Source: Sphaerosporella brunnea
Lineage: Eukaryota > Ascomycota > Pezizomycetes > Pezizales > Pyronemataceae
Assembly: GCA_008704415.1 (NCBI GenBank)
Contig: VXIS01000040.1
Span: 165,671 to 229,670, forward strand
Length of the DNA stretch: 64,000 bases
Direction: 5' to 3'
How positions within the stretch are numbered: position 1 is the first letter of the stretch; every line of letters begins with the position of its first letter. Shown here in pieces: positions 1 through 10,811 of the stretch. Position numbers and translations under genes: made by a program. Under the pieces are notes generated by a model. The model had not been told where the DNA came from. It made no database searches and saw only the letters and a list, made by a program, of their open reading frames with translations.

Positions 1-1920
1 TGCAAGCAAGCACAGCACGGCGACTGAGTGGGAGCGAGCGGGCTCTCTCACTTGCGGGTGCGGCAGAGCGGGTTTGCTCAAGGCAACAGATGGCAGCAAA
101 CCACCGACTGGACACTCACTGATGGAGTTTGAACTGCAGATCCCGTCAAGATTACTGGCGGAGGAGTGATCTCGGGTTGGTGTTGCGAGTGCGGGGGATG
201 AAGGTGGACTCGTTTCCTTTTTTTTATTTTTTTTGGAGAGGCGATGGGAAATGGAGCTCGCCGAAGGAGTGGTTCAGAAGAATTTGAAGGGTTCTTCAGC
301 AACAACCAACCAACCCTGGAAGGCGAGATGAAGAGAACGCGATAACAGCCCTGGCAGTGCAACCGTAGTATGCAGATGGACTGGTGGGACTGGAGCTGAC
401 GCCGGAGAGAAAGAGAATTTGGTGGGCTAGGGGGGAAACCCCTTCTACACAGCGGCATCCATGAGCCTGGCAACCACAGCATGCTCGCTCTGTGCTGCAG
501 AAGATTTATTAGTGGATCCCAAACCTGCAAGCCAGAATCTCCCGATTGCTGCTCTGGATAGATACATACAACCCACAGCGCTTCCCCATTCAGGCGAGCG
601 AGAACGATATGAGATATGTACTTACTCTAGTACATAAGTGGCACGCGACAAATCCGGAAATAGGTGGAGTGGTCAAAGCTCCTTCTTACCCTCGTCCTCG
701 GGTTTCATATCGATAAAGAACCACGGCCGGTGCTCAAGCCATGACGATTCACGATCCATCGCGATCCATATTTCGAAAATTCCACTCCAACCACATGGCT
801 TTCTTCCCGCTTGGCCTCCGCTTCTCCCGCAGAATCCTACATACTCTACCCTGCGAAGAACCACCCCGAAACGACTGGGCGTTATGTATGAGCTGTCATT
901 TCTCTAACGTCAACCTGCAGATGCGTATTACTCTGCAGTGGCCATCAGCACTCTTCGTCAAATCCAATCGCGATTGGATCAACACGCCTGAATGACGATG
1001 TTTGCCGGCGCTCATAAATTCTCACTCGAAAAGCTTGGGGATTGCTGGTGGTCCACAAATCGCAAGTCATAGTCTTCCGCATCTTCTCTATCTCTATCGG
1101 AGTCAATTTTGATACAGCCATATTGAGGGAGCCAAAAAATTAAATGCTGGAGGATCTTGAACTGGTTACTTATTAGAGGTTTTCCACCCACCCAAATGGG
1201 AACTCAGCCCATTAGTCTAAACTGGTTTATCTTGATCATCTTGAGCTTGAGAGATGTGTTCTGTCAGCTGCTGGTTCAGTCAATCCTTTCGGTGATTATT
1301 GGCTGTAGACGATTCATCATATGGTGCAGGCAGCTATAAACCTGGTCGTCGGAGATGGACGACCACAATCAATGCCGGTATCCCCGCGTCCGAACTCAGA
1401 GCAAAACAAGCGTTCAGCACCTAATGCAGATGCGCTCTACAACCCAACGTTTTCCATTCCACTGTTTCTGCAGTTGCGTGCTGCTTATTTTCCGACGAAA
1501 ATATCCGTGCGACGACTAGGTTTATAGCTGCCTGCACCAAGTAAGACTTTTTGCTCTCACCTTTTGCGTTCCCTTGGTTGGGCGGACAGTCTCTAATAAC
1601 TATGCGTTCCCGATTTCCAGGCAGCTCAGCTCATCAGCCTGGCGGAATGATGTAAACTCAAGCTAGTGCTTTCTCCATGATGGTGCCTAGGAAGACAAGC
1701 TGCGTTGACATTTAGGGGGTTTGTCTGGCTGTTTGGCAGTATCGCGGCGTTGGTATTGAAGAAGGCGGCCAGTTGAGTCATGCCAAAGCATCCCGCCAAG
1801 CCCCCCCCCCAGATTACGCCGTGTAACCTGATGAGGCGGCTCCACACCCCACCTCCCACGTTCACCATTCACCGCCGCAACCACAAGCATCACGGCAAAG
1901 CAACTCCGCAAACACTCTCG
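1..1920. other. Upstream region with no firm gene; ambiguous minus-strand ORF fragments
   Basis: No gene can be assigned with confidence before VPS60. On the minus strand several short open stretches look coding-like but could not be joined convincingly: one at about 1020-1200 (reads ...IKIDSDRDREDAEDYDLRF... before a stop), one ending near 692 (reads ...EHRPWFFIDMKPEDEG, followed directly by a GTAAGA donor), and one at about 430-527 that is in phase with that donor through a TTGCAG acceptor and ends ...VVARLMDAAV. They may belong to one small spliced gene or be chance. A TIR element (1322-1539) lies inside this interval. Confidence 0.3.
1322..1539. mobile_element. 218-bp MITE-like element with 30-bp terminal inverted repeats
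   Basis: Positions 1322-1351 and 1510-1539 are inverted copies of each other over 30 bp with a single mismatch; each arm starts TGGTGCAGGCAGCTATAAAC when read inward. The 158-bp interior has no transposase-like ORF, so this would be a non-autonomous element. No clear target-site duplication is visible at the flanks, which suggests age or imprecise ends. Confidence 0.65.
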
Positions 1921-2937
1921 ATGAACCGCCTATTTGGTGCCAAAACCACCGCGCCCAAGCCGACGCTACAGGGAGCTATCAGCAACGTGAGCGCGTTCCG
2001 GGCTACTAAACTTCCAGAAGCTCTTCCTTGACAATCTTCTAGCTTGACACGCGAATCGAATCGATCGACGTACAGCTCGCAAAGATCAATGCCGAGCTCA
2101 CCACCTACCAGCAGCGAATATCCAAGATGCGCGACGGACCGGGGAAACAAGCGTTGAAGCAGAAGGTCCCATTCCCTCCCGTCCACCAACACGGCGCGAG
2201 CCTAAAGCTCACGCGGCGCGCCTTAGGCAATTAAAGTGCTCCAACGTCGCAAAATGTATGAGACACAAAAGGAACAGCTGGAGCAGCAATCGTGGAATAT
2301 GCAGCAGGCGGGGATGATGCAAGACAACCTGAAGAGTCTGTCCACCTTTTCGTTCCTCTCGATCTGTGTACTACTCCCGCTGCTGGTGTTGCCCTGGAGT
2401 GATGCCGGAAAAGCGGTGGGGTTGTTGTATAGCTTGTCCTGGGCTTGGGCTGTGCTGACCCGGCGACGGAGGGTGGCAGACGTCATGGTCACTGTCGACG
2501 CGATGAAAACTACCAACAAGGAGCTGAGGAAGCAGTATGGGAAGGTCAATATCGATAAAAGTGAGCCCACCCTTGTTTATTGCCGAGGTTTGCGGCTAGA
2601 ACTAATGGTTTTTTAGTTGAGCAAATGCAGGATGAGATGGCGGACCTTATGGATATCGGCAACGATATCCAGGAGTCTATATCGAGATCATATGATATCC
2701 CTGATGGTGACTCCTGCAACTGCGCTTCCTCCGTGCACATTGCTAATCAGATACACAGAGGTCGATGAGGCTGAACTCGATGCTGAGCTCGAAGCTCTAG
2801 GCGATGAAATCGAACTCGGTGGAGGCTGGGAAGCCGAGAGCTCTACCGCAGTTCCGGGTTTCCTTGAAGATGCCGGCGGTGTTCCCGAGTTTCTTGACGA
2901 GCCGCCTGTGCCTGGCAAGATTAAGGAAGCTGTTTAG
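1921..2937 (+). CDS. VPS60: ESCRT-III subunit Vps60/CHMP5
   Basis: Snf7-family ESCRT-III protein that acts at late endosomes in multivesicular-body formation and regulates Vps4 through Vta1 (family knowledge). Six exons: 1921-1986, 2043-2165, 2227-2335, 2480-2560, 2617-2706, 2759-2937, giving 215 residues, the usual family length. The start MNRLFGAK and the conserved blocks (SWNMQQAGMMQDNLK, TVDAMKTTNKELRKQYGK, DEMADLMDIGNDIQESISRS) are visible, followed by an acidic C-terminal region with DEAELDAELEALGDEIEL, where MIM1-type Vps4 contacts lie in this family. All exon phases agree. Intron 3 (2336-2479, 144 nt) has a good branch site (GTGCTGAC) but is open in frame, so its retention would insert 48 residues including a hydrophobic stretch. 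Convergent with DBP4. Confidence 0.93.
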
Positions 2938-3270
2938 TCGGATCGAGTTCTTCATATGTCGACATGCCAACGTTTCTTTCTTTTTTAGTTTGCTAATGCT
3001 GTTGGTGGATTTTTGTCCCACAATTTGCGGATAAACTCGTGGCCCCCTGCCTGCTGTTTTATACTCTGGAGTTGGGTATTTTATAGGTGTTTTGTATTAC
3101 TAGGCATACAACGTGGAAACACGCCAGATGAGTCTCATTGAGCGAGAATTGCTTGACATGAAACGGATATCCTGCGTGAATTCTCTAGAAACTAGCATCA
3201 TCGAAACTTTTGACCACCGTATTACGCCTGAAAAAAATGATGCACACCAATCGCAACACTGAGCCCTCGG
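2938..3270. other. Convergent 3' intergenic region between VPS60 and DBP4
   Basis: 333 bp between two stop codons facing each other. It should hold both 3' UTRs and poly(A) sites. T-rich stretches occur near 2970-3010 and 3060-3100. No ORF or repeat of note. Confidence 0.7.
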
Positions 3271-5676
3271 TTACTCAAGCAAGCCAGCTGCCAAGGCTTC
3301 CAGATCCTCCAGCGTCTCTGGCTCATCTTCTGCCTCAATGGCCTTCCTCTTTTCCTTCTTCCTCTTCTTGCTGGGCCTCTCCTGTCTCTTTTCCTCTTCC
3401 AATGCCACGCCACTCTCCTCCTGATCATTGTCACTCCAATCTGGCAGCTCCAGCTTGTCGTGCAACTGTATGCCGTGCTCCACCTCTCCCTCTATCTCCT
3501 CACGCTCCCGTTGCTTCCGCTTCTCCTTCTTAATCCTCTTCTTCTCCCTGGCCAACTCACGATCCTCCACATCGGCCACCTTAACCTTCTTGCCCTCCTC
3601 CTCCACGAACTGTTTCCTCTGGACCTCCGGCGCACCCGCAGCATGGAACGCGCTCTCATCCTGCAGCTCGTACAATGCATGTGGGTTGCCTTCCTCATCA
3701 AACCTGAATTTCTGACCCTTACTCTTCAGCGCCGCCAACTTCTTCTTTGAAGTCAGCAGCTTTTCACGGCGCTTGCTGTCGATCAGGATTTCCTTTCCGT
3801 CCGGACCAGCGACGATCTTCTTGACCTCCTTCTGTTCGCCCTCCTCCTCTTCCTCGCTCTCCTCGTCACCCGATTCTTCGGACGAGGTGTCATAGCCTGT
3901 TCTCTTGACTTGCAGGAAGTCGGCCTCGTCGTCCGAGGCGCCGTTGTCGGCGACAAGGTTGCGATAGTGCCCTGCTAATACGTTCTGGTTGGTGCGCTCT
4001 ACCATCTTGTCGTGTTTCGTGCGGACCTTCTTTTGTTCCTCCTTCTTCTTGGCGCCTCCTTCCTCGTCATCCTCGTCAGAGCTGTCACTCTCTTCCGCCG
4101 CCTCCGCCAGCTTCCGTAGCGCGCGCGGCAAGTTTTTACGTTCTTTGATTTTCTCGAGGTCTGCCGTCTTCAATCCCCTGATGCGAGGCTGTCCCGGCAG
4201 TCCCAAGCTGGCGGCAAACTCCTCAAGTGGGTACTCTTGCAGCTTAAAGCTCTCACGGTCCTTCTGGATCGAAATACTGCGTATATACGAAACGAAGGCT
4301 TTCTGTCCCAGATACTTCAACTCTGGGTCCTTGAAGCAGAGGTTCTGTAGCTGGGTTTTGATTTCTTTCTTTTTCGACTGCTTCGCGTTTACGCGGACGA
4401 TCGGGACTTTTTTGGTTTCGAGGCGGGCGGTAATGCCAGCTTCTTCACTGGGGCAGAGGAAGAGGAGCGCGCGACCTGTCTTTTCGAAACGCGCGGTACG
4501 GCCGACTCGGTGGATGTAGGTTTCTGGGTCTTCCGGGGCGTCGAGTTGGATCACCCAGTCTACTGCTGGGAAGTCGAGGCCACGGGCTACAACGTCGGTG
4601 GCGAAGAGACAGCTGTTCTTCGCCGCAAGGAACTTGGCTGTGATTTCGGTGCGCGCGGTTTGTTTTTGCTTTCCGTGGAGATGTAGCAGTGGAATACCGA
4701 TGTGGAGCTGGCGGAACGTCTCGTATACGTACCGTACCTGTTTGCAGGAGCTCATAAAGACCATGATCTTTGCCGTCAGGTGGTTGCGAAGGAACGCGAA
4801 GAGTGTGTCGAGCTTTTCGTGTAGAGGGACGACCATGTAGAACTGTTCCAGCTTCGCCGGAGTCGCGGAATCGGCGGTTTCGTGAACGGCGACATATTCG
4901 GGGTCTTTGAGACTCAGCCGTGCTAGGTCGGAGACGCTCTTGGTTTGCGTTGCGGAGAAGAGAAGCGTTTGACGTTCCTTGGGTAGGTTCGCAATGAGCG
5001 CATCCAGCGTCTTACGGAATCCCATATCCAAGATCCTATCCGCTTCATCCAAGACTAGCATCTGCAGGTTTTCGAAATTGAGACCGACGGTCTGGTCCAT
5101 ATGCTGTAGCATTCGGCCAGGCGTGCACACCACGATATTCATACGATGCAGCGCGTCCTGCTCTTCCTTCAGCTTCTTCCCGCCGATCACCAGTCCCGCC
5201 GAAAACGTGTGTTCTCGCCCAATCTTGCGGAGCACATCGAAAATCTGGGTCGCCAGCTCTCGGGTCGGGGAGATAATCAGTGCGCCGACACCATCCAGCG
5301 TATTCCACTGGGCGCGCCAAAGGTTCTCCAGCACAGGAATCAGGAACGCCAGCGTCTTTCCGGACCCAGTTTTTGCGGCGCCGAGAACGTCGCGGCCCTT
5401 CAATGCCAACGGGATCGCTTTCCGCTGGATGTCTGTAAGCGTTTTGAAGTGCGACTTGTCCAGGGCCATCGCGGTTTGCCGGGTCAGCGGCAACTCGGAA
5501 AAGAGGCTGGCGGCCTTGAGATCGAAGGCTGCCACCGCACCGCTGAGTTTCGCTATTTCTTCCTCGCCGCGCTTGCGTTTAAGGGATTTGGTCAGCCGGC
5601 TGTTGTTTTTTTGCTTTGGCGGAGGCCCAGAGGCATTCCCGTTGGCGGGAAGGCGGATGTGTGCGGGGGCGGGCAT
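3271..5676 (-). CDS. DBP4: ATP-dependent DEAD-box RNA helicase Dbp4 (Hca4)
   Basis: Nucleolar RNA helicase needed for 18S rRNA maturation and release of U14/U3-type snoRNAs from pre-ribosomes (family knowledge). Single exon, 801 residues from the ATG at 5676 (MPAPAHIRL); the frame stays open 23 codons upstream to another ATG at 5745, but the shorter start fits family N-termini better. Motifs seen: Walker [11 protein letters not shown] (about 99-108), PTRELA (137-142), TPGR, DEAD (210-213), SAT (241-243), [11 protein letters not shown] and HRVGRTAR (389-396). The C-terminal extension has alternating acidic and lysine-rich blocks, as in Dbp4 orthologues. It shares a short (about 0.5 kb) bidirectional upstream region with SEC3. 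Confidence 0.95.
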   Translation of the reverse strand: MPAPAHIRLPANGNASGPPPKQKNNSRLTKSLKRKRGEEEIAKLSGAVAAFDLKAASLFSELPLTRQTAMALDKSHFKTLTDIQRKAIPLALKGRDVLGAAKTGSGKTLAFLIPVLENLWRAQWNTLDGVGALIISPTRELATQIFDVLRKIGREHTFSAGLVIGGKKLKEEQDALHRMNIVVCTPGRMLQHMDQTVGLNFENLQMLVLDEADRILDMGFRKTLDALIANLPKERQTLLFSATQTKSVSDLARLSLKDPEYVAVHETADSATPAKLEQFYMVVPLHEKLDTLFAFLRNHLTAKIMVFMSSCKQVRYVYETFRQLHIGIPLLHLHGKQKQTARTEITAKFLAAKNSCLFATDVVARGLDFPAVDWVIQLDAPEDPETYIHRVGRTARFEKTGRALLFLCPSEEAGITARLETKKVPIVRVNAKQSKKKEIKTQLQNLCFKDPELKYLGQKAFVSYIRSISIQKDRESFKLQEYPLEEFAASLGLPGQPRIRGLKTADLEKIKERKNLPRALRKLAEAAEESDSSDEDDEEGGAKKKEEQKKVRTKHDKMVERTNQNVLAGHYRNLVADNGASDDEADFLQVKRTGYDTSSEESGDEESEEEEEGEQKEVKKIVAGPDGKEILIDSKRREKLLTSKKKLAALKSKGQKFRFDEEGNPHALYELQDESAFHAAGAPEVQRKQFVEEEGKKVKVADVEDRELAREKKRIKKEKRKQREREEIEGEVEHGIQLHDKLELPDWSDNDQEESGVALEEEKRQERPSKKRKKEKRKAIEAEDEPETLEDLEALAAGLLE

Positions 5677-6184
5677 GGCGGGGTTGCAATGTTGAAGCCG
5701 CCGGTTGGACGAGAGAACGTGAAGAAAATGTTGGAAGCATTGCATAGCGAAATGTTTGTGCTACCTCGGAAAACGCTGCTTCACAGGATCTCACTCAGAA
5801 GTCCCTTTGCCGCTGAGTCTAAAATTTACACTCGACGAAACAGCATTCGTCGGGAACGGGTAAGCTGTGGTGAGGCACATTACGCAAGTTTTTTGGCCGT
5901 GGATTTACATATATATTCTGTCCCCGTCAGTTGCATTATTGCACAGCTCGTGGCCCCCTGCGCAGCCGAACTGAACTCTTGTGCTCCCGAAACTGAAGCA
6001 ACTGCCTGCCCCGAGCACAGCAGCAGCAACAGCAACAACAACAACCGCCGCCCACCCTCGCATAGCCAATTCGAACGGGGAAGCAGCACAGGCAAAGCAA
6101 AGCAGAGCGAAGCCTTATTGCAGCTTTGAATTCTGAGCGACGTCAGCCGAGATCGCACCGCACGATTGTGGAGAGCAATCGAGC
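5677..6184. promoter_or_regulatory. Bidirectional promoter region DBP4 / SEC3
   Basis: 508 bp between divergent start codons. It contains an AT-rich TATA-like stretch (ACATATATATTC near 5907-5918) roughly midway and a CAG/CAA-rich segment near 6015-6060. No ORF is convincing here. Shared regulation of the two genes is an inference from spacing only. Confidence 0.55.
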
Positions 6185-9100
6185 ATGGCGGACTACGCGC
6201 GAAGCCCCGTGTCTGCGGCGCCGGGACAAAACACGGCAGCGATGACGAAAGCGCAGCAATTCGAGGATGAGAAGCGAAGAATAATGCAGTCTTGCTTCAG
6301 CAGGCAGGACGTTGATGGCTCCCGTCTGTGTCCCCCCAGGAAATCGCCTGACCCCCTCTTTGAAGCTGGAGAGCTCACAATCGAATGCAGTACTTGAATC
6401 CTATATCACCCACTGCAGAGTGACCGAAGATGCCTCGTCGAGCGAACCGCCGGGTCCTGGTTCCGCGCCCACGGAGAGGAAGGCACGCGTCATCATGGTT
6501 GCGGTCCGTAAGTCGGGCCGGGTGCGCATGCACAAGGGGCGTGAGAACGCGAATGGTTCGTTTTCGATCGGAAAAACATGGAATCTAGACGATCTACAGT
6601 CAATCCAGAATTATCCTGCGCCGAACGAGAAGGGGTTCACCGTCACAATACTTAAGCCTTATTACTGGCAGGCGAACTCCGCTAAGGAGAAGGACTTCTT
6701 TGTTTCCTCTCTCGTTAAAATATACAAGAAATATACTGGCGGGAAGATTCCAGAGTTGATTGGCTTCGCTAAAACCGAGCTTGATGCGCTGCTGGGTCCT
6801 GGTGGCGCGGCGGTTATGGTCAGGCAGAAGGAGGAGGAGGCCGCCAGGAGCCCAAAGACGGCGGCTTCGCCAGTAGCCAGTGTGCCACCTTCACTATCAT
6901 CGGCGCAGCAGTCATCCACTCCTCGAAATGTGCCGTCAGCAGAGTCGCTCAATAAGCCACGTGGTGGACCGCAGTATCTCGGACAGAGGGCACTGGACTC
7001 AAAGGCCATGGGGCCACCATCTCCAAACACAATGAGGCCTATGAAATCCAACGATGGCCTTTCGGGTCGCAGAACGCCAGTGGAAACACAGGCGAGACAA
7101 ACGCCCCCCCCACCTCCAATCCCACAGGGAGCTCCTATGGCTTCAAACGGTCGACGACCATCCGGCGGGTCTTCTAAGTCGGACCAGAGCAGAGCCCCGT
7201 CATCGAGCTCCCGTGCTGGACCGGCGCCTTTGGACGACGACAGAACGTTGAGGCGCGCACCGTCACAGGACAAAATGAGGTCAGCTTCCATCAACAGCCA
7301 GCAGTCTGCCGACTCGCGACGGGAAGCGATGGAACAGTATCCATACCAAGCCCCCAGCAAAAATGGACCCTCGCCCACCCCACCTCCGGTAGAAGATCGT
7401 GCAATACCGCAGAAGAAGTCCAGCAAAGACGTAGCATCGCAGTTCCGTTTGGCGGCAAATGCTTATGGTCTAGGGAGCCAGCTGGCGCAGCAGAAATCGC
7501 GACCAAAAACTCCCACGACGCCCATATATGCGACTGCGCTTTCGAGAGAGCCCATGAATATGTCGTCGCCAGAGGTCACCCATCCTGTTCCACAGCTAAA
7601 GAATCCGCAAGAACGAGGACGGTCTGGTGACCAGCCCAATGGTGGGTACGCTGCGTATAGCGGGCGACCCTCGCAAGACAGTCAGCGTCCTCGCTCTCCA
7701 TCACATCCCAGAGAGCAGTTTCCCTCGATACCCATTGAAGTCGCTCCGTTGGTATTGAAAGAGCCACCCCCACGAAACGAGACCCGGACTAGACCCTCAC
7801 CTTCACCTTCACGTCAAAACAGCCAGTCCTCCACGCCCACTACCCCCATTCCGGCGCCAATCATCAGTGAGCCTACATTAATGAGCAGAAAACCCACACT
7901 TCCCGCTCCAATCGCTGTGGTCTCGCCTCCCCCCAACGAGCCTTCCGCGGAAGCCCCAGTTCCGCGAAGTAGCGATGAGCCAAGTAATGATGGCAGCTCC
8001 CTTCGGGCTCCGACGGGGCCGACTAGAACCCGGTCGAAATCTCGAGGCCGAAAGAGACGCTCGACCAAGGCTTCGTATCTGGATGGCATCGACAAGACAG
8101 GGATGTCGGTGGATATCGAGGACCTCTTGCAGGAGTTCAATTGGGATGCGCAAGGCAGAATTGATCAGTTGAAGGCAGATGTGAGGAAGGAGCTGTCAAG
8201 GGTGGAGTCGAGTAATGTTGTTGTTAATGTTGGTGGTGACGACCGGATTGATCAGTTATCGGTGTTGCTTGATCAGGCCATCAAAGAATGTGAAGAGATG
8301 GACGGGCTGTTGACACTGTACGCCGTCGAGCTGACCGTAGGGAACCTCTCGCCGATCACGGATTCATTGGGTGCTAATAACATGAATAGAGCTTGAACGA
8401 CGACATCGCGCATATCGAGAACCAGTCTCAAGGACTTCAACTGCAGACTGCCAATCAAAAGACACTGCAGAAGGAACTGCAGAACCTGCTGGACACGATT
8501 TCTATATCGCCGACGCAGATCGAGATCCTGAGGCAAGGTTCTTTGGACTCGCCTCGTGGACTGGAACAGATTGAACAGACGCTGCTGTCACTTTACAAGG
8601 CCATGAGGGTTATAGAGCCTAGCAGTGGCTCGCTCTTCCCATCTTCGCCCGGACACGCACGGCGAGGATCGTTCAGTGAGGAGGGAGTGGGCAGCATGCG
8701 TGCCTTGCAGGAGAGGAAGGAAGAGTACCGCAATAGTACTCGTGCCTTCCTTGGGCGACTACATCAGTTCCTGAACATCAAGTTCCAGGCCGAAATCATG
8801 GAGATCAAGAAGGACGCAAGCATTGCTCAAGCAAATGCAGGGCTTCGTCCAAAAATGGTCGAGCACGACAAGGCATACCAGAACTTGTGGAAGTTTGCAG
8901 CCCTGATCGCGTTTGCGCGTGATGTGGACGGAGACGAATACGTGGAGCTCCGACGGCTGTACGAGAAGCCTGTCAAGTCCATGGTCGTAGAGGAGATTCG
9001 CGAGCACATCGCTGCCTGGAAGAAGATCACCAAGAAGCCAACGCAGGAAGAGCAAGACCTAGTCTTCACCGCTCCGGAGAAAGAAGAACTGGTGGACAAG

Positions 9101-10486
9101 GTCTATGCTGCGCGAAAGCTAACCGTCAAGAAGTCCATTGCACGAATTCGCACGGGAGGCGGCAGCTTCGTGGGCGGAGAACGTCCCACTCCCGGCATCA
9201 TCGCTGCATATGAGGCATTCTCTGGCGCCTTCAACGAAATCTACAATCTAGTCTTCAAGGAGCAAAACTTCGTAGTCGAGTTCTTCCAGCTCTCTTCTCG
9301 TTGCACTAAGGACTTTGTAGAGTTCGCCTCTGCCGGTGGGCCCGAGACCAGGCGTTTGAACGACCTCGGAGGTCTTTGCGCAGTGGAGCCAGATAAGCTT
9401 AAGGCTAAGCTAATCGTGGAGTACATCGGCGACCTCTTCGCATCGCTGATGCAGGACCTGCAGAACATGATCGAGTGGGCGACGCAAGGGGATGCTACCC
9501 AGGGCGTGGGTATCATGTATGCGATCGAACAGAAACTGGCCACCCTGAAGCAGACGGACCAGGAGTTTTTGCAGAAGCTGCTACAGAAGCTTCACGACCG
9601 GCTTGCGGGGTTGTTTTCCAGGTTTTTGGATGATCAGGTTAAAGCTATCGAAGAAACCAAGGTTAAGATCAAGAAGAGGAAGGGTGTTATCTTGTTCATG
9701 CGTGTTTTCCCTGTATTTTCCCCGTGCCAGCTCTCCTCCCTACCGTAGCTGACAATATGAAACCAGGGCTTCGCCGCAAGAATCGAAGAGCAAATCCCGT
9801 ACGACCGCACCACCTACGCCAACGACGAACTCGACATCCGCGAGCTCGTCAACGACGGCTACAGCAAGATCAACAAAGCGATGTTCGAGTCGCTGCACGC
9901 GATCGCAAAGGAGTCACCGGCCGTCGCAAGCCAAAATGTAGACCCGGAAGACAAGGAGCAGCTGAACTACCACATCATGATGATCGAGAACATGCACCAC
10001 TACCTCGAGGAGGTCGACACCCGCGGCAACGCGATTCTGGAGTCATTCCGCAAACGCGCCGAGGACGAGTACAGGGAACACATGGGCCTCTACATCGGCG
10101 CCGTTATTCGTCGCCCGTTGGCGAAACTGCTCGATTTCATCGAGAACGTGGAGGCGCTGGTCAAGTCCGGCGCTACCGGGGAGGATATTGCCAACCGTGG
10201 TGCGCATAATAAGGCCGCGTTCAAGAAGGTGCTGGAACATAATGATGGGAAGGATATCCGCAAGGGTATCGAGGCCCTCAAGAAGCGGGTGGATAAGCAT
10301 TTCGGAGATGATCATCGCGGTGGCGATGCTCCAGTCATTGAGAAGATCCTCTCGCGCCTGGAAGATGAATACATCAATGTCCATAAGCGCATCATGTTGC
10401 TGCTGGTCGGGCCATACAAGGAGTGCAGTCTCGAGTGCAGCTTCATGGTCAATGATGTCAAGGTCGGATTCAGGGGCGGGAAATAG
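6185..10486 (+). CDS. SEC3: Exocyst complex subunit Sec3
   Basis: Sec3 marks exocytic sites and tethers secretory vesicles to the plasma membrane; the N-terminal PH-like domain binds PI(4,5)P2 and Rho GTPases (family knowledge). Exons 6185-6323, 6391-8336, 8390-9712, 9767-10486 encode 1375 residues. The first junction rebuilds the conserved DGSLLESYITH, followed by RKSGRVRMHKGRENANGSFS and IGKTWNLDDL of the PH-like domain (about 49-165). A Pro/Ser-rich linker runs to about residue 605, then VDIEDLLQEFNWDAQGRIDQ starts the conserved helical part; the rest is the alpha-helical Sec3_C region with IEETKVKIKKRKGV before the last intron. Intron 2 has a GCTAATAAC branch site. The 3' end is convergent with the carboxypeptidase gene. 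Confidence 0.93.
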
Positions 10487-10811
10487 ATGTTGCATGTATG
10501 TACCCATTGCACTTCGTTCGGTGTTTGTTATTGTTCTTCCCTTGCGTAGGATTGCTTTTATTTCATCGTCGGGTCGTTTTTTCTTCTTGCCTTCTTGCTG
10601 TAGGTATATCTAGGGCTTGCAATTTATTTCTGGGTGGATTGATACCTCACGAATTGGTTGTACTCTTTCTTCAAAGTGCCTTCGTTGAGACCTACTACTG
10701 CTACTCCTATACAAAACCTAGAGCCCAGCTCCCAGTCATAAGAATGGTATATCAAAACCACAAAGGCCATTCTCCTGTACTCGGAACATCACATCAATCC
10801 TCCCCTTCCAA
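10487..10811. other. Convergent 3' intergenic region SEC3 / carboxypeptidase
   Basis: 325 bp between facing stop codons, T-rich on the plus strand near 10510-10600. Expected to hold both 3' UTRs. No gene seen. Confidence 0.7.

Noticed and set aside
4979..6129. Long ORFs antisense to DBP4 (238 and 327 codons)
   Set aside because: They are shadows of the strongly biased DBP4 coding sequence; DBP4 motifs are unambiguous on the other strand.
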